From Patiria miniata (Eukaryota; Echinodermata; Asteroidea; Valvatida; Asterinidae): 64,000 nt of DNA. Below the pieces are notes generated by a model. That model searched no databases. It had not been told where the DNA came from and was given only the letters and a program-made list of their open reading frames with translations. The translations under genes were made by a program, and so were the position numbers. Shown piece by piece: positions 46,441 to 60,514 of the stretch; position 1 is the first letter of the stretch, and each line of letters begins with the position of its first letter. The stretch lies in NCBI RefSeq assembly GCF_015706575.1, contig NW_024037071.1:10033774-10097773 (forward strand). The letters run 5' to 3'.

Positions 46441-48063
46441 GTCTTCACTCCACAGTCTTGCTGGCTACCGTCTTGCTTCCGAGGAAAAGCAAGATTATTT
46501 CTGTAATTCTTTTTATCAGAAAACAAAATCCGAGAATTTTTTTATTTAGGCCTTGTTCTTTCATTCGTCATTGTTAGAGTGAATCGCAATAAATAAGCAC
46601 TTGGGAAGCTAATCAGTTACTCGCAGCTGAGAAGCTGAATTGCGAAGGACGCGGCTACAACGTGGTCGAGCCTCAGACATGTAAAGGCGCCTTAGGCAGC
46701 CGCCACATCGACCCATATATGACCACGGAGCACAGCCTGAGATCGAAAGTGTTTGATTTTTTTCCGGAGGGAGGAAAACCGGAGGGCCCGGAGAAAAACC
46801 CTCGTGGCACAGGAGAGAACCAAAGCACAACTCTACTCACATGGTCCTAGCTGGGAACGACCCAGGGCCACAGTGGTTAGAGGCGAGCGCTTTATGCACT
46901 GCCAACCTCAAAATTCTGGTGTGGATGCATCTTTTTTTTTTTCAAACTCAAACTGCCGTAGTTTGGGAAAGATCAGCTTGTCAACACTCGATAATGCGCT
47001 AAACATCTCGATGACGAGTAATCCAATTTGCATTGCTCCAATTGGGAAACCCTTGTGTTTGTCTTTTCTAATTCTACAGGCATCGATCTCCGCTAAATTA
47101 ATTACCCAGGCCATTAACGACGATATAGCGCGCGAAATACGGGCACTAAGTGATATCACTTTAATTAATTTGTTGGGTTAATGGCTAATTTACATGAATA
47201 ATTTGCCAGCGCGGATCGCGCCATTGTGTGTACTGGAAGTAGCGTGGAAGGTGATGGACTGTCAGGTTGTCAGATTTCTTTATTAATTGAATTTGAGGCT
47301 AGTAATATGGGGGCTGGCGGGTAGCACAATGCGCGGGCAGGAAGGATCATGCCTCGTTCCCCATACCTGCAGTGTGTTGTTTTAGCAGTTAGCCATGGCA
47401 AACACATTAGCGTAGTCAATATTTGCACCGCGCTTAACGGTGTTGGCTCACGGGTGAATAGCGTCATTTACCCGGCGAGGTGGTCGGAGGTAATCCCCCT
47501 CATCCCCGGACTTTGCAAGAATACGCCCTGTGTGTGCAGACTGCATATCGGGGCCCCAAACCCCATTCAAGCCTGTGTGCTCAAGAACTTTCACATTCTG
47601 CCCCGAGTTTGCCCCCTCCTCCGTCTCAGTACTTTAGTTTTCTTTGTGGCTTTGTTCCTGTTGTATTCTGTTTGTCTATCTCAAGCTTAAGAAGTACTTG
47701 CTAAGTTGTGTGCATAAAATAAAGACGTCTAAGGTTTTTCCTCCAACCATCCAGTTAGATGCAAAAATATGCCGAGTATGTTTGTCTGGACTCTGAATCC
47801 AAACTTTAAAATTAATGTTATATTTTTTTCCCGATTTTCTGAAATGGCTAGGCTCAAGTAATGGATTATCGAATGTAATCGATATCGAAGTACGTGTAAT
47901 ATATACATTACTTTAGAAAAGTCTTTTTAATCTCGCTTTTCCAACATTGAAATAGACAACATATTCGTGAAATTTAACTGGGCGCTTCAAAAACCGAAAG
48001 ATTCCCTCTCACGTTCAGAGCATGCTGGCCAAATTGTCGATTTACCTTTTTCACAGAACCCCG
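46441..48063. other. Intergenic, nothing recognised
   Basis: 46600-47720 is unique-looking and GC-balanced. Frames of 113 and 142 codons (46753-47181, 47349-47690) carry no recognisable domain and no splice support; candidate regulatory DNA. Confidence 0.4.
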
Positions 48064-48587
48064 TTAAAGGGAAAATACAACATTTGCAAACATCAAAAAA
48101 TAAAACTACCAAATCATTTTGAAATACTTGCTGGACTGTTAGTGAATGACAGTGTATATAAAGCATCCTGTAAAATCATGGCACCTGGTATACTGTCATT
48201 TTCAAGAAAAGTGGTATTTTTGTATCAATTTCCAACGCTGGTCGGCCGACCAGCGTTTGAAAAAACTGGCTTTTTTCAAATACTGGCCCCAACTGACCAT
48301 CGCAAATGTTTGCAATCGATTACACACCTATGAACGGGTACAAGCCAGCTAGACTGGTTCCCTGACCTTACAATTCCCCAATGTATGTAAAGTGCTCTGT
48401 TTCTTCTTATATGGAGTCCGGGAACCAGACTACAGGAAAATGATTGTTTTTCTTGGTTTTTATAGCATTTTCGAACCCAAAACCTCAAAAAAGTCAGTGT
48501 AACTATATTTTCTATATATTTCCAATCCCCCAATTCCATCCATTTCTGAAAATTACAGCAAAAGCAAATGATGTTTATTCCCTTTAA
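48064..48587. mobile_element. TTAA-flanked (piggyBac-like) MITE, copy 1
   Basis: TTAA at 48064-48067 and 48584-48587. Termini AGGGAAAATACAACATTTGC and GCAAATGATGTTTATTCCCT are inverted repeats with a few mismatches. A perfect 24-bp palindrome (AACGCTGGTCGG and its complement) lies at about 48233-48256, and a second inverted pair is built on CTGGTTCCC...GGGAACCAG. TTAA duplication is characteristic of piggyBac. Copy 2 at 61439-61963. Confidence 0.8.
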
Positions 48588-49373
48588 GGCTATAATCACT
48601 TCACGTGGTGTCCCAAGTCCCAACCATGAGAGTCTTAAATCACAATTTTGATTCGAAAACCGAACGTTCATTAGTGTTCAAAGATTCAAACACCGAGCAA
48701 AATGCTCATGGCAAAAGCGAGCAACCATTTTCATACGATTACCAAACTAAATGCAGAATAATCTAAAAGAGCCGAACACTTTTTCGGTCATTAGTGGTAG
48801 CTATGGTTTCGCAAACTACTTTCCTCGCCCGGCCTTTTACAGAAAGAAAGAAAAAATGTTCACAGCGATACTGCGTTGCTCCCCGCAACGACCTCTCGTG
48901 CGGAGAAAAGAAATAGAATAAATCCAGGTCCTTCATTTTTCTTTTACAAATATATTTGCCGCTATGGCCATTATACGTTGTAAACACAGCAGAGGAAAGT
49001 GGTCTGAAACTCGCCACTCTTTACACAAGCCATTAAGCCGTACAAACAACCGACAGAGAGAAATACAGACTGATCGTAATGTGAAGGAGTCCGTCACACT
49101 AGCTGTTAAATATGATGGTGTGTGGTGTTTTTCCTTCGTAAGCCCCACTCGGCACTCAGTTGTATTGGCGCTATCTTTCACTTCAAATCGACAGACACAA
49201 ACACTTGACTCAAACACTGCATAATCGCACAATGCACAAGTCCACTCCTCTTTTCCAAACTCAGCCACACACGTAGCCAGCAGTCATTATATATACTGAT
49301 AGGTTTTCTTCTAAGTGTTTCTACCTGATAACATTTTTAAATGTTTCGAAGAAGTGGAACATTTGACAAAGAA

Positions 49374-49444
49374 CATGGAGATTCATAGACGATAATGTCG
49401 TCTATGAAACTCCATGATCCATGATCCTTGTTATGTCAAGGATC
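49374..49444. repeat. Two adjacent perfect or near-perfect hairpins
   Basis: CATGGAG-A-TTCATAGACGA pairs with TCGTCTATGAA-A-CTCCATG (49374-49416), a 19-bp stem with one mismatch and a 5-base loop. GATCCTTG pairs with CAAGGATC (49423-49444). Possibly the core of a small decayed palindromic element. Confidence 0.7.
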
Positions 49445-49999
49445 GTTCTTTTGTATGAATTACTCACAAAATGAGAAACTTCACTGTAAAAACTGTGCTT
49501 AGCAGTTAAACACTTTTCTAAACGCACATGTTTACGATATATAGTTTACGTAGCGTGGACATTCCTTTGTTTTCGTGTAGTTAAGAAAAACTTGTGAAAA
49601 AAAACATTTTACTCACACTGTGAAAACTCTTTCAACCAAAATGTTTTTCTATGATTCCCTTTAGTGTTTCTCTTCATTTTGCCACAGATAAACTTGACCC
49701 AAAATGCCTCTAAACCTGTTTTCCAGATGTCCAGAGAGGGGGAAAAACTGTGTGGACCTGGGCAATTCCACACAACGTCGCTGCTACCTGGTTTATGTGG
49801 ACCTCTTTTGTTCGGAAGTCCACACAGTGAATGTAATGCTTGTTTTACAAATTCCGGTCTTACATTATCACATTGCGAACATGTTTAAATACTAAACATG
49901 TTTAGATTAGAGTATTGATGGAGAGTCTTTAGCGATTGGACACGTAAAGAGATTGTGTTTAATTGCTATAAACACAGTTTTGAGAGCGTATTCTGCGTT

Positions 50000-50000
<1 letters not shown>

Positions 50001-50030
<30 letters not shown>
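50001..50030. repeat. (ATC)n microsatellite
   Basis: Ten uninterrupted TCA units. Confidence 0.95.
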
Positions 50031-50993
50031 ATGTTTTGCACGAAAGTATGTTGTTAATTTTCCTTAAAAAAACACTGTTCGGATTTCGTTTATAAGACAC
50101 CAAAGTACCAATGAAGTTTTCCGTTTTCATTTTTGCGAAGTGCCGTTGAAAACAATCATGCTATTACAAAATAATTTATACTGCGTGTGGTCAGGCATAT
50201 CTGGTGTCACGAGGGGACTTGTCCAAAACAAGAGTGGTCCAGTCCCCCTCCGGTCCCAGAAATGCCTGCACTCCGATGTTTTTCGCGTGTGTGGTCAGCT
50301 GTCCAGAAACATGTCACTCTGCCCGCCCGCAAAACCTAGAAGAGAAAGCCTTCATAGTTGTCACCCATCATTCTCAAACCTCGGAGATATGTTATCGCAG
50401 GAGCACTCTTCTACCAACGCAAGCCTCCTCTCTCCCCCGGCGTTTCAAGTACTCCTCTCGGCCTCTCTGACTCGCTTACTCGGTGGTACAAGACATGGAC
50501 TTGTTTTGGAGGTTCGCTGGTTGTTTTCTTTGAGTGCTGCGAGCTCCCCTAACTTGTTCCCCTCTAATACAAATATAAACACATATATTATTAGGCGCTA
50601 AATTGTGTGGGACAGGTCGGATAATGGGACCCTCTTTTTTGTTTTAGCTCTCTCTGAACGAGGTGTTGGATGTGATTTGATGGGCTATCAGTCACAGTTT
50701 AGGCCTACAGCTTGAATGCAGGTAAATCGCTGAATTTCATTAAAACTGATGAAAAGTTGTGTGAATGGTGTAAAACTGACAAAAGCCAACACAGTTTTTG
50801 AGATCGTTGGTTAAATATTTTGCTTGAATTGGGACACTGGAAAATATAAATGACGTTAGGGAATTGAAAGTTGACGATCGAGTTCACCTTATACTGCTTG
50901 TAATGGCGAAATGTTGTCGTTAACTTTTGAATTTATAATTTGGGGAGGATTTTATAAAGCCTCTCCTGCGTTTTAGGTTTAGAGGCTCGGACA

Positions 50994-51047
50994 CTACAGC
51001 AACAGCAGCAACAACACCACCACCACCACAACAACAACAACAACAAT
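50994..51047. repeat. (CAN)n microsatellite
   Basis: Mixed CAG, CAA and CAC triplets in tandem. Confidence 0.9.
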
Positions 51048-53517
51048 ACCACCCTCTATGGTGATCATAAAGACTTTACCAATATTACACTTGTGGACCA
51101 ACTTCAATTTTGCCTGCCACAAATCAAGCTAGAGGGCGTTCGCTATTTACTGTGCATATGCATCCACAGCACGATCCCCGTCCCAAACGGCTGTGACTGT
51201 TCACCCAGCCCCTATCGTCCGCTATCGGCCCCTGTCTATATACCCCGCACGGACCCCCCTCTCTTCACCTGACACCCAGGCCGAAATTACGGCCCATCTC
51301 CGACAATGCCACCCTGAAAGTTAAGTGCCGCGATGCGTGATATTGTGTAAACCATGTCATTCTTATCGGCAGGGGGGAGACCCTCAAACATCCAGGTGAG
51401 CTTACCCACTTTGCCCTCCAGGTTTTTTCCTCAACTCGTAGATACCGACAACCTCCCACATTTCCCCCTATATTGCGAAATACTCCCCGTTCTAATCTTA
51501 ACAGCGTCATAATATAAACAGTAAACTGAAGTTTTCTTGACGTCTTATCTCCAGTAAAAGTAGTATACTTCAATCTAGTCGTGCATTAAAATCTTCAAGA
51601 TCACTTTTTCAGGCCATTGTTAAATTCCCTGGCATAAATATTTACACCTGTGGGTGTTTTTTATGAAAACTCTTTAAATGCCGGGATCTTTTTCACTTGT
51701 CGTAGACCGGCCTTCCGGCTGAGGTCTTGGTGCAGTTGCGGGGGGGGGGAGCGTTAGCGTAAACATCTTTGCCTACCTAGTTGCATACCTGAGCACCGGC
51801 CGAACCCCTACGCGGGGTAGGGTGTCGACTGCGTGGGTTGTGTACGCGGTTTTGGGCGCCCACACCTGGGGAACATACGCGGCCCCAAGGCTCTTTTGCG
51901 CGCACGTGAACCGTCACTGGGTCAAGAAATCAATAAGGAGAATCCTTTTTGGCCAGAATTGTGTTAAATTTGTTGTGTAATTTACCACGGGTTATATTGG
52001 CTCCCAAATGACAACATGAAAGTCCGCTGGGTGCACATTTGAAGTTCCAGTCAGACAGTCACTATCTGATGGCTACTTTTTTAAGGGTGTGTGACCGTTC
52101 GTCTTTGAGTTTGGTGTCAAAGCAAAATACCAGTTAGCATCTCCCCGCTATTAAAGCACACGCGCCCAATACATGTACGTCATAAGACAGCAGCGACATA
52201 ATATTGCCAACCAAACCCTCCCTCCACCCCCACCACCCACTCCACCCCACCCCAAACTCTTCTTTTTGAACATTAACTTTTGAGTTTGCAAAGCGATGAT
52301 ACGTCGAAAAACAATAGATGGCTAGGCCTAGATGGTAAAATGCCATCCACCGTCCGACGACAAACTTCGTCACTGTTTAGTTAAATCAACTCATTCTGAA
52401 ATTTGTTGCGTTCCCCTCGTCAGTAAAGTTAACTGGATCGAGCACTCAGTAAAAAGAACAGAAGATAAAGATGTGGCATAGAGAATCTGTTCTGGATGAT
52501 CGGGGGAAAAGAAACGGACATAGTTATTTTGTTCCTTGTGTTTAGATAGCGTGGAATAAATCATTTGGTAATAGCGTTACCTGGATCGTTTGATGGCAGG
52601 CGGGCTGTTGTGAAATGACCATATAACGCGCACCTAAATAACCGGCACATCTGGTGGTCGAACACGCAAGATATGTTGTTGAAACCTTTTACGGTATGAC
52701 GCAGAGAAGTCACTCGTATATGTCACGATGCACCATCTGGGAAAAGCGGTCAGAAAAAAAAGGAAGAGAGGGATATTTTCTTTTTACAAGGAGCCATCAA
52801 AAAATGAAGTTGTTTCACCGACAAGTCAACATCGTCATAAAACACGGAGGTTCCGCGGTGCTTTTCTGGGGGTGCCTTCACAGAGGGGATGGGTCGCACT
52901 AATAATAAATATTTCCATCAAATTTTATGACGAGGGTAAGGTGAGATGATTGTCTTGTTTAGAACCGTATACGAACGAAAGAGCGTGGCAGGTCCGACCC
53001 GTGTGTACCTGCTGGGGCGACTTCGCGAATTGGGTGCAAGTTGCAGACTGAAGTGGTTTTAAAGTGCTCGGTAAAAAGTCTACGGTCGACCTATGACCTT
53101 TACGCCGTAACTTCAAGGGGACATTTTTAAAAGGAATGCAGTGGAATTACCTGAGATTTGGGGAAGCCTAGCCCGCTGAAAGAGTTACGGTCTTTACATT
53201 CGGCAAGCTAACACTCTCCCCTGCCTGTGGTGGCGTCTCCCTCATTTCTGTCACAATCTATCTTATTCATGTGTTGTTATATTTCTTCAACATCGGCCAA
53301 GTTGCAGCTCATGTGTCGACACATTAAACGTTAAAACCGAGCAACCGGTTTACACACTTATGCTTGCTTAGAGAGTACTGCCCATGCTCTTCAACAAGTT
53401 TTATATGTTTTATATGTTTCTTACTCCTTTGTTTTTCTCTTTAGGGCGACTGCAACAGTCTACAACTTACATTGGGCCGATGGGGTTTTTTTTGTTCGAT
53501 GCATAACAGAGTTGTAA

Positions 53518-53692
53518 TGACTCGAGTCAATGACTCGACTCGAGTCCGACTCGAGTCAAAATGTTTGGTGACTCGACTCGATTCGAGTCCCTAAGGGTAA
53601 ATGACTCTACTCAACTCGAGTCACTGCGAGCAAACGACTCGACTCGACTCGAGTCTTTCATCAGAACACTCGACTCGACTCGAGCGAAGAGG
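53518..53692. repeat. GACTC / GACTCGAGTC satellite, block 1
   Basis: Tandem GACTC pentamers arranged so that palindromic GACTCGAGTC recurs, interspersed with AATGACTC-type spacers. Confidence 0.9.
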
Positions 53693-53913
53693 TTTAAGAC
53701 TCCAGTTCCAAAAATAAAAGCAAAACTTTGCGAAAAATATTTGTAAATTGCACTTGTATAATGCAATTTGGTTTTGATGTTGTCAGCGATCAGCACAATT
53801 AAATTCTAGACCCGAAGCCGAACCAGATAGCCAATATAAGATCGGAGTTTCACTTCTTGTTAACTGTTAGTGGTACAAATGACTTTCTCTCTTGTCTTAG
53901 TATTCAAACATTC

Positions 53914-54107
53914 GTGACTCAACTAAGTTGACCCGAGCTAAATATTTGACTCGACTCGACTCGACTCGACTCGACTCGACTCGACTCGACCTTATTGACC
54001 TAATGACTCGACTCGACTCGAGCCACTTCTTTAAAATGACTCGACTCGACTCGAGTCACTTCTTTAAAATGACTTGACTTGACTCGAGTCACAAAAATCA
54101 GTGACTC
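53914..54107. repeat. GACTC satellite, block 2
   Basis: A pure (GACTC)n run at 53948-53990, then two to three ~32-bp units with CTCGAGYCACTTCTTTAAAATG. Separated from block 1 by about 220 bp of ordinary DNA. Confidence 0.9.
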
Positions 54108-57100
54108 GTTCCAAATCTGATGCTTCATCCCAAATTGCATAACTTTTGCGTCGCTAGAAGAAAATAAGCAATTTAGGAAAGAATCAATTTCTCGAAATCG
54201 CACGGACAGTGCATCTTTAAGTGAATAATAATTATAGGACATGCCTGTCAAGCGGACTGTCCATCAACACCCAGATACATATCATGTTTTGTCATCCAAG
54301 GAAATTTTCTCCCGCGCGGAAAATATTGTAGAGTCTTTCCGCCATTAAAACAACAAGCAAACGGCCGAGTGCCGGGCCTGGGGGTCCCGGGTTAGAGTAA
54401 ACTGCTCGCATGCATGTGTGGCGTTCGCTTTGACTTCACCCAGCTCAGGTATTTATACTGTACAGGAGGACCACTGTGGAAAGTTGGGCAGGATTTTTTG
54501 GTTTACATGTATATACGTGAAGTTTATCCGGTGCTCCTCGACCAAAAAAAAAAAGGAGTGAGGATCTTGTCACTCGTCGGCCTTGTAAATGTAGGTCTAA
54601 GTGACTCTTGGCCCGGGGAACAAGGCCCCAGAACGCCCGGCAAACACTTAAGGAGGACTTGGCATCTCACATTAACACTTAACTAAACGGACTCCGAAGA
54701 GCCTTACAGAAGACGCGCAAGACAAACAGCGGGAAATCCTGGAATATTTGAGAAGTTAGTCTCTCGGGGCCTGCCCTTGAGTTTGATCACGATGATCCTT
54801 GTGACTTCTTCGGATCTCGGAAGAACTCTTTTCATAATATTTCTTCCCGATCTAAGGTATCAACCTTGAAACAAATTCTATCCCACCTCATTTTTTCCCG
54901 AGAGGTTCTGTGCTTTAAAGCAAGCATCTAAAAGTTGTTTGTGATAGGTGTTTTTTTATGAGGCGTTTGAAGTGACTTTTGGAGGCTCGTAATTTACGCG
55001 AGTCAATTGAGGCCGAACGACTTCGAAGTACCCCCCTCCCACGTCCCATTTGTAAAGCCCCGGAGTTTTTACAGGTGTGCTGTAGAGGTGATTTACAAAA
55101 GCCCAAGGTGTTGAGAGTTGTGTTTAATTGTGTCAGGGTAGACCGCCCACCGTAAACAAGCCCAGCCCGGCCGAAATGATTTTAATGACCAGGGATTCTT
55201 CCTTGGACCTCTCAGTGCTCTCTTTATTTCTGCCTTTCCCTCTTCTGATCCTTCTTGCCACCCGGGCCTAGCTTCCTGCGGCGGATTGCTTACCGGGGCA
55301 TTGTTCGGCGGAGATGATGGTCACAATGCGGTGCGAGGCTCATCTCCGTCAAAGGACCGAGCGAGTTTAGGACAGTTCAGGCTAAGCCCCGGCCGTGCAG
55401 GCCCGGGTGTCCGTCCACAGCTGGCACGGCTGATGTTCCGTGCAGATCTCCGGTGAATGACACAAGCTACGGGAGATCTTCCGCCCCATTGCACCGCATT
55501 AAGCCCGGCAATTAGCCCCCATTATACCGGAGTGTTATACCCAACACTTCACCTGAATACGCCCGTCATTAAACTCTCTGGCGGTTTCACACTTTGGGTA
55601 TAATCTCCGGCCCCATTCAGCGCCCGCGACGGGTACTTTAGGCAAGCCTTTGTGTCGAGTGATGGCCCAATATACGGATAATGTCGACGTGCGGATCGTT
55701 AATGCTCCTTTATAGCGGGGACAATGCCATACCTGTGTCCCGTTAGTTCGTTCGCGGCTGGCCGATCATGTTGTAGTTTATTAAAAACATTACTTCCAAA
55801 TTAAGGCAACGATTTATCGAGTCTCAATAAGTAGGGGATGTGACTGCCTTGGTCACAGGTGCCACACAAGGTGGGGGATAGGGTGAGACACCAAACACAA
55901 GGAGTGGGGATTAGACCCCAAAATGTGTGGAGGCAGAGGGGAAAAACTAGTATACGAAAGGTCGATCTATGGTGTGTCTTTATTGGAACACTTGATTGGA
56001 ACACTCTATTGGAAATTTTAGAACAGCAATTAACGTGTATAGGTGAGGATCTGAGTCTACAAAGATAAATAGCAGGATAACATGGCAATGCGAAGTATTC
56101 TTTAACAAGGTATCAACCGTGGACCACAAGGGGAGGGAATGAATCCAACAATGTAAGGGCCTGATTATTTCTGAATAGGTTTCGTGGTACACAACCCACG
56201 CTTGTCACACAAGAGCCTGCATTTATAAGCACAGCCTGTAGGCCCCACGGCATTTTTAACCGGTTTATACATTCCACGCTGGAGTAGGTGGATTTTGGAG
56301 GTTTTTTCCTTGCGGAAAAGGGGGCTATGTCCGCTTAATGATACCTCATGGGATGCTGAAGTGGTCTCCGTGAAAAGACCGCTAGTAAGTCAATGAGCGG
56401 AGCTGTCACTCAGTCCAGTGGGGCTTTGTGAGGCGATACACGGCGCGGGTAATCACATTGATTTCTCCCCGGCACTTGAGAGGCGGGCCTCCCATTCAGC
56501 TATTCTGGAGCTATATTACGAGGTATTCTCTTTTCTTCAATTCATGGTTTTTCGGACGTCAGTTTAAGGAGGGGTGTGGATTATTGCGCGTTAGCTTCGA
56601 AAACATTGACCAGGTGTATTGTGGCCGGGTGTTTACCTCAAACACTTCAGGTGCTGGATTTGTTCAAGAGGCGATATGTTCCGATGTTGTGCGAGGAAAT
56701 AGGGCAAACTGGGTTGAGATGAAAAATAAGACGCAATTAAGGATGTTATTGTCACCGTATATCGGTTTGGGGTGGAGGCGCTTTTGGAATGTTCCCCTGG
56801 GGTCGACTTGAAGAGCAATCGTGGGACCGGTCATTTGTGTAAATTCGGTTGCAGTTGCATGAAATGACTGCGATTGTCCCGTTGTGAAGTATTCATTGGG
56901 CATGTACAATTAAGGAATTAAAAAACATAATGTAAAAGTCAGATGAAAACTTTAGACTGGGGTTGCCAAAATATCTCAAACTTATAACACAACAACCCTC
57001 ACTCTCCAAACAAAAAATCAGTAAGAAAACCTAAACAAAGCCTACGGCTAAGATGACCCCAAAAACTTAAACGATGTATAGACGGAATTTATAATGACTA

Positions 57101-60100
57101 TAGATAAACTGAAGCATGGTCCCACCGCAACATATTGATGATACAGACTCGTTTGTCTAAGCAAGGGCCACTTTTCTGTAATAATCTTAAAGAAAAATGT
57201 ATATATTTGAAAACCGCTTTGCCACTTCAAAATGACTATAGTCATCCGACACAACTTTCAAATAGGAGCAGCCAATAGTATCTAAGTTGAAGGGAACGTG
57301 GTTTGGGCTGTAGTCAAGGCAGTCTTAAACGCCGCGCTTTATACCAAAGGTCTCAAAGTGATTCACAATTATACCCCTGTCCATAAAGCCACGAGACCAG
57401 TTTTTGCAGCAGCTCGAGATCAGCGCATCCTGGTGTCTACCTTCACAGGCTCGAAATGAGAGCCACGTGTGTTTGAACCAACGTTCTCGAAAAGAAAAAA
57501 AAACTATGCGACTTGAATCTAGACTAGCACTCCAACGGCTTGATTTCCAGGACCTCTTGAATTTCTTCCTTTGCGCGATGATTACACGAAAGCTGCTAAC
57601 TTTCAATGGGTGGGCGTGAGCACATTCCTTTATCATGCTGCCACCATTTTAGACATGTTCCCTGTATCCAATGACAGTACTGAATGATAACGCTTTTGTG
57701 CAAAAGTTGAGGAACCAGACTATTTTTCCTTCCAGCTTCGCTGGAAGGATTGGGAAAACAGCTTGATTTGAATGGGGAAACAGCTTGATGGCCGCAACAT
57801 GATAATGGTCTAGAGCCAAAATATCACGAAATGTCCCGTGTTTGGTTTTTAGTAAATAATAGGCTCATGTATCTCGTGAAATCATTGCTTCTGTAGTATA
57901 TGCTGCAGTCATTTTCGTGAGAAGAGGAATTTTACCATCGTTTCTTCGTGATGGTTGGGACCATGATCATCACCCTTTCAATATAGAAACCTTTGATTTG
58001 TGCCCAAAAAAAGGAAGAAGCATTTTTTTCATCTGCTCAGCTGATATCTCGACAGGTTAGTTTATAAAAACCACATTAATTTTGTATTGTTATTCCTTGC
58101 ATCGAGACGATCAGAGAAATATACTGATCGGAACGTTCGAGTTTCACGATCAACTGGTTCTTTTCAGAACCAAACATCTTCTCAAAAGTAGAGATACTTC
58201 CACGAGTATGGTGTTACCGCAAACCCACACTGGGTGTTTTAAAGCTATAAATCTTGAATTTGCGTAAGTTACGTTACCATTGAACAGTTTTCAGGAAAGT
58301 CGTGGAGACAACTTTAAGTACGAGTGGAGAACCTACCCACAGCACAGAGTTCAATGTCAGAGCAGCGCGCATGCGCGGCAGACACACCCATAGCCCCAGC
58401 ATATGAGACCAACTTGACGGTAGTAGAACAACAAACAATCCCCTAAGCTCTCAACGGTAATGATGCTGACTTGTGTCCCGGGCAAAAATATACAACCGCT
58501 CATAATTGTCAATCAAGGCAGATGTGAAGTACGGGGGTCCATACTGGACGCTATGGTTATTTTTTTTTATAAAAAAAACAACTTAAAAAACATTATTTGG
58601 TGTAGAGTATGTAAATTGCTTTTTATTGTACGTTTTTCTCTCTGAAATTCGGATGTATTCCTGCTGCAGGTTATCAGCAGTTCACAAAGGAATCTCTTGA
58701 TAACATAATATGACGTCAAGTGCACAACTCAAAAATCTCATTGGCCTAGGTGTATTTTGGTGTAAATAATGTGCGTGTTTTATACTAAAATCCATTGCAC
58801 AAAAATTGCACCATCCGATGCCGAAGTTTTGTAGCTGAGTCCATCAAAAGTCAAATCCAGTCAATAGTAAACCACCAGTCCACCTGTCTCTGTTTCTGTT
58901 CAAAGACGTTCAAACACCGAGAAGAATGTCGACGTATGTTGGTCGGGATCAGGTGATGTGCAGTAACTAAATTGATTGGGTTGTCCTGGATGTTGATGTT
59001 GTCCAGGGCCAGTTTGGAAGTCTTAACGTCAGGAGCAGAGCTGGTCACTGGTGTCGTTGATTCCATACAAGGATGGTACATGTATGTATACACTGAGAAA
59101 CGAAAGTAGTCCTTATTTGTGGTGATGACCATTTTATGAGAAAGGTGCAGTCTGTCTGGTAGAAATCCCCCTTGATGAGTTGATGATGTTCAGGTGATAT
59201 TTTATGTTAGTGCATGACATGACACGTCAATAGCAAATTCACGTGTCCTTTTACAAGTCCAATCACAAGTAACAGGTATGGTGATGAACAATAACAGAGC
59301 AATGCTTTTGTAGCTTATGACTTGACCTATGACAAGAAAGTCATCCTGTATAATGGTCTTTATATTTAAAATATATTATGCAATCGATGCCAGGCGTGTG
59401 ACAACTAGGAACTTGAAACGAAGAGCTTGATTCCCAAATGCTGATTAACGCCATTGTGTCACATTTTCGAAGTCCGCCCTCGCCAGGTTGCCAAAAGACA
59501 ATTTCGATGGCTGTTATGTAGTTAAACACAATTTAAGAATACAATAAAAATGCAATTTGATCTGATACACCGTGCCCTCTGGAGACATGCACACAATAGG
59601 GAACAAAAGATTGTATACGTCTCCACAGGACAATTTCTATAGACGAATACGTCTCCACAAGTTTTTCATGAAATAAATATATGGATTTTACTCAAAAACT
59701 AGGAATTTCCAAGGTATGTTGATCCGTCGCAAATGGTAGAGTTTTAGAAAAGGGATATTAAGTGCGAATTTCAGCCAAGGAAATTAATTCGGGTTCAAAT
59801 AAGAGCATTTTGAAACTGTACTTTCAAACTCGAAAACTTTAATACACGAAAAACAAAGAAATGTCTCCACAAGGATACACATTTCCGTATGTGTGGAAAC
59901 ATCTGTTTAATAATAATATACTGTGTAGCCTATGTTCCACAAGTTTTCACAACGGTACCACTTTTTCACTGTTTTTTAAAGGAAAATATAGCAAAACAGA
60001 AGATATTTCAAAACATACATTTTATCATCACCCACTTCCTATCAATTTGTAATGTTAATTTGTAAAATGTTCTCAATTTTCTTCAGTTGAATATTAACTC

Positions 60101-60337
60101 AGTCACCTATCTTGATAACATCATCAATACCAATCAAGTTTTGAAACAGAAAACTACGAAATCGGAGTGGAATTTTGTGTTTTCATATTCGGTGACTCGC
60201 ATGGGCCGTCGTAGTGAAAGGCAACTCGCCGTGCTAATAGTCGCTATCGTAGGCCCGCGGGCGGCACTGCATGGCAAGTTTTTTGAGAGGGTGGTATGAT
60301 AAACACACGTGTATCACACGCATAGCTGTGCGTATGA
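54108..60337. other. Intergenic, candidate regulatory DNA, no gene recognised
   Basis: 55100-55790 and 56200-56660 are GC-balanced, unique-looking and free of repeats. The rest is AT-rich. A perfect 9-bp-stem hairpin (CCTTCCAGC-TTC-GCTGGAAGG) lies at 57728-57748. 59220-59340 shares a repeat with 46250-46440. Frames up to 127 codons carry no motif. Confidence 0.4.
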
Positions 60338-60514
60338 TTGACAAGCAACAATCACGAGAAATGCCTGGGCATCCAAAATGACGCTGTTCGGTGTCGCTGG
60401 CGTGAGGCAGTATTGGAAAAATACGGCCGGGATGTTTGGAATGCTTGGAGGAAATACTTAGAATCATTTGGTGAGAGAGAAGGGGATAGATTGGCAGTGG
60501 CAAAGGGATGGTGA
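60338..60514 (+). pseudogene. Possible transposon-protein relic (uncertain)
   Basis: An open frame without ATG reading ...RCRWREAVLEKYGRDVW... ends at TGA 60512. The same frame continues beyond the stop with another basic stretch (to 60607). The composition and the RCRWRE-type segment are reminiscent of transposon-encoded proteins, but no family can be named. It may be chance. A hAT-like MITE interrupts the sequence at 60608. Confidence 0.2.

Larger units (their letters stand above)
48588..53514. other. Intergenic with hairpins and microsatellites, no gene recognised
   Basis: Hairpins at 49374-49444, (ATC)n at 50001, (CAN)n at 50994, CTT/GGG runs around 51740. The 50140-50601 frame (153 codons) has no domain. 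GC-balanced parts at 50200-50560, 51100-51450 and 51700-51920 may be regulatory. Confidence 0.4.

Noticed and set aside
50140..50601. 153-codon frame with Ser/Pro-rich composition
   Set aside because: Three overlapping frames are open over the same stretch, no domain or splice signals, no upstream promoter; treated as unique non-coding DNA.
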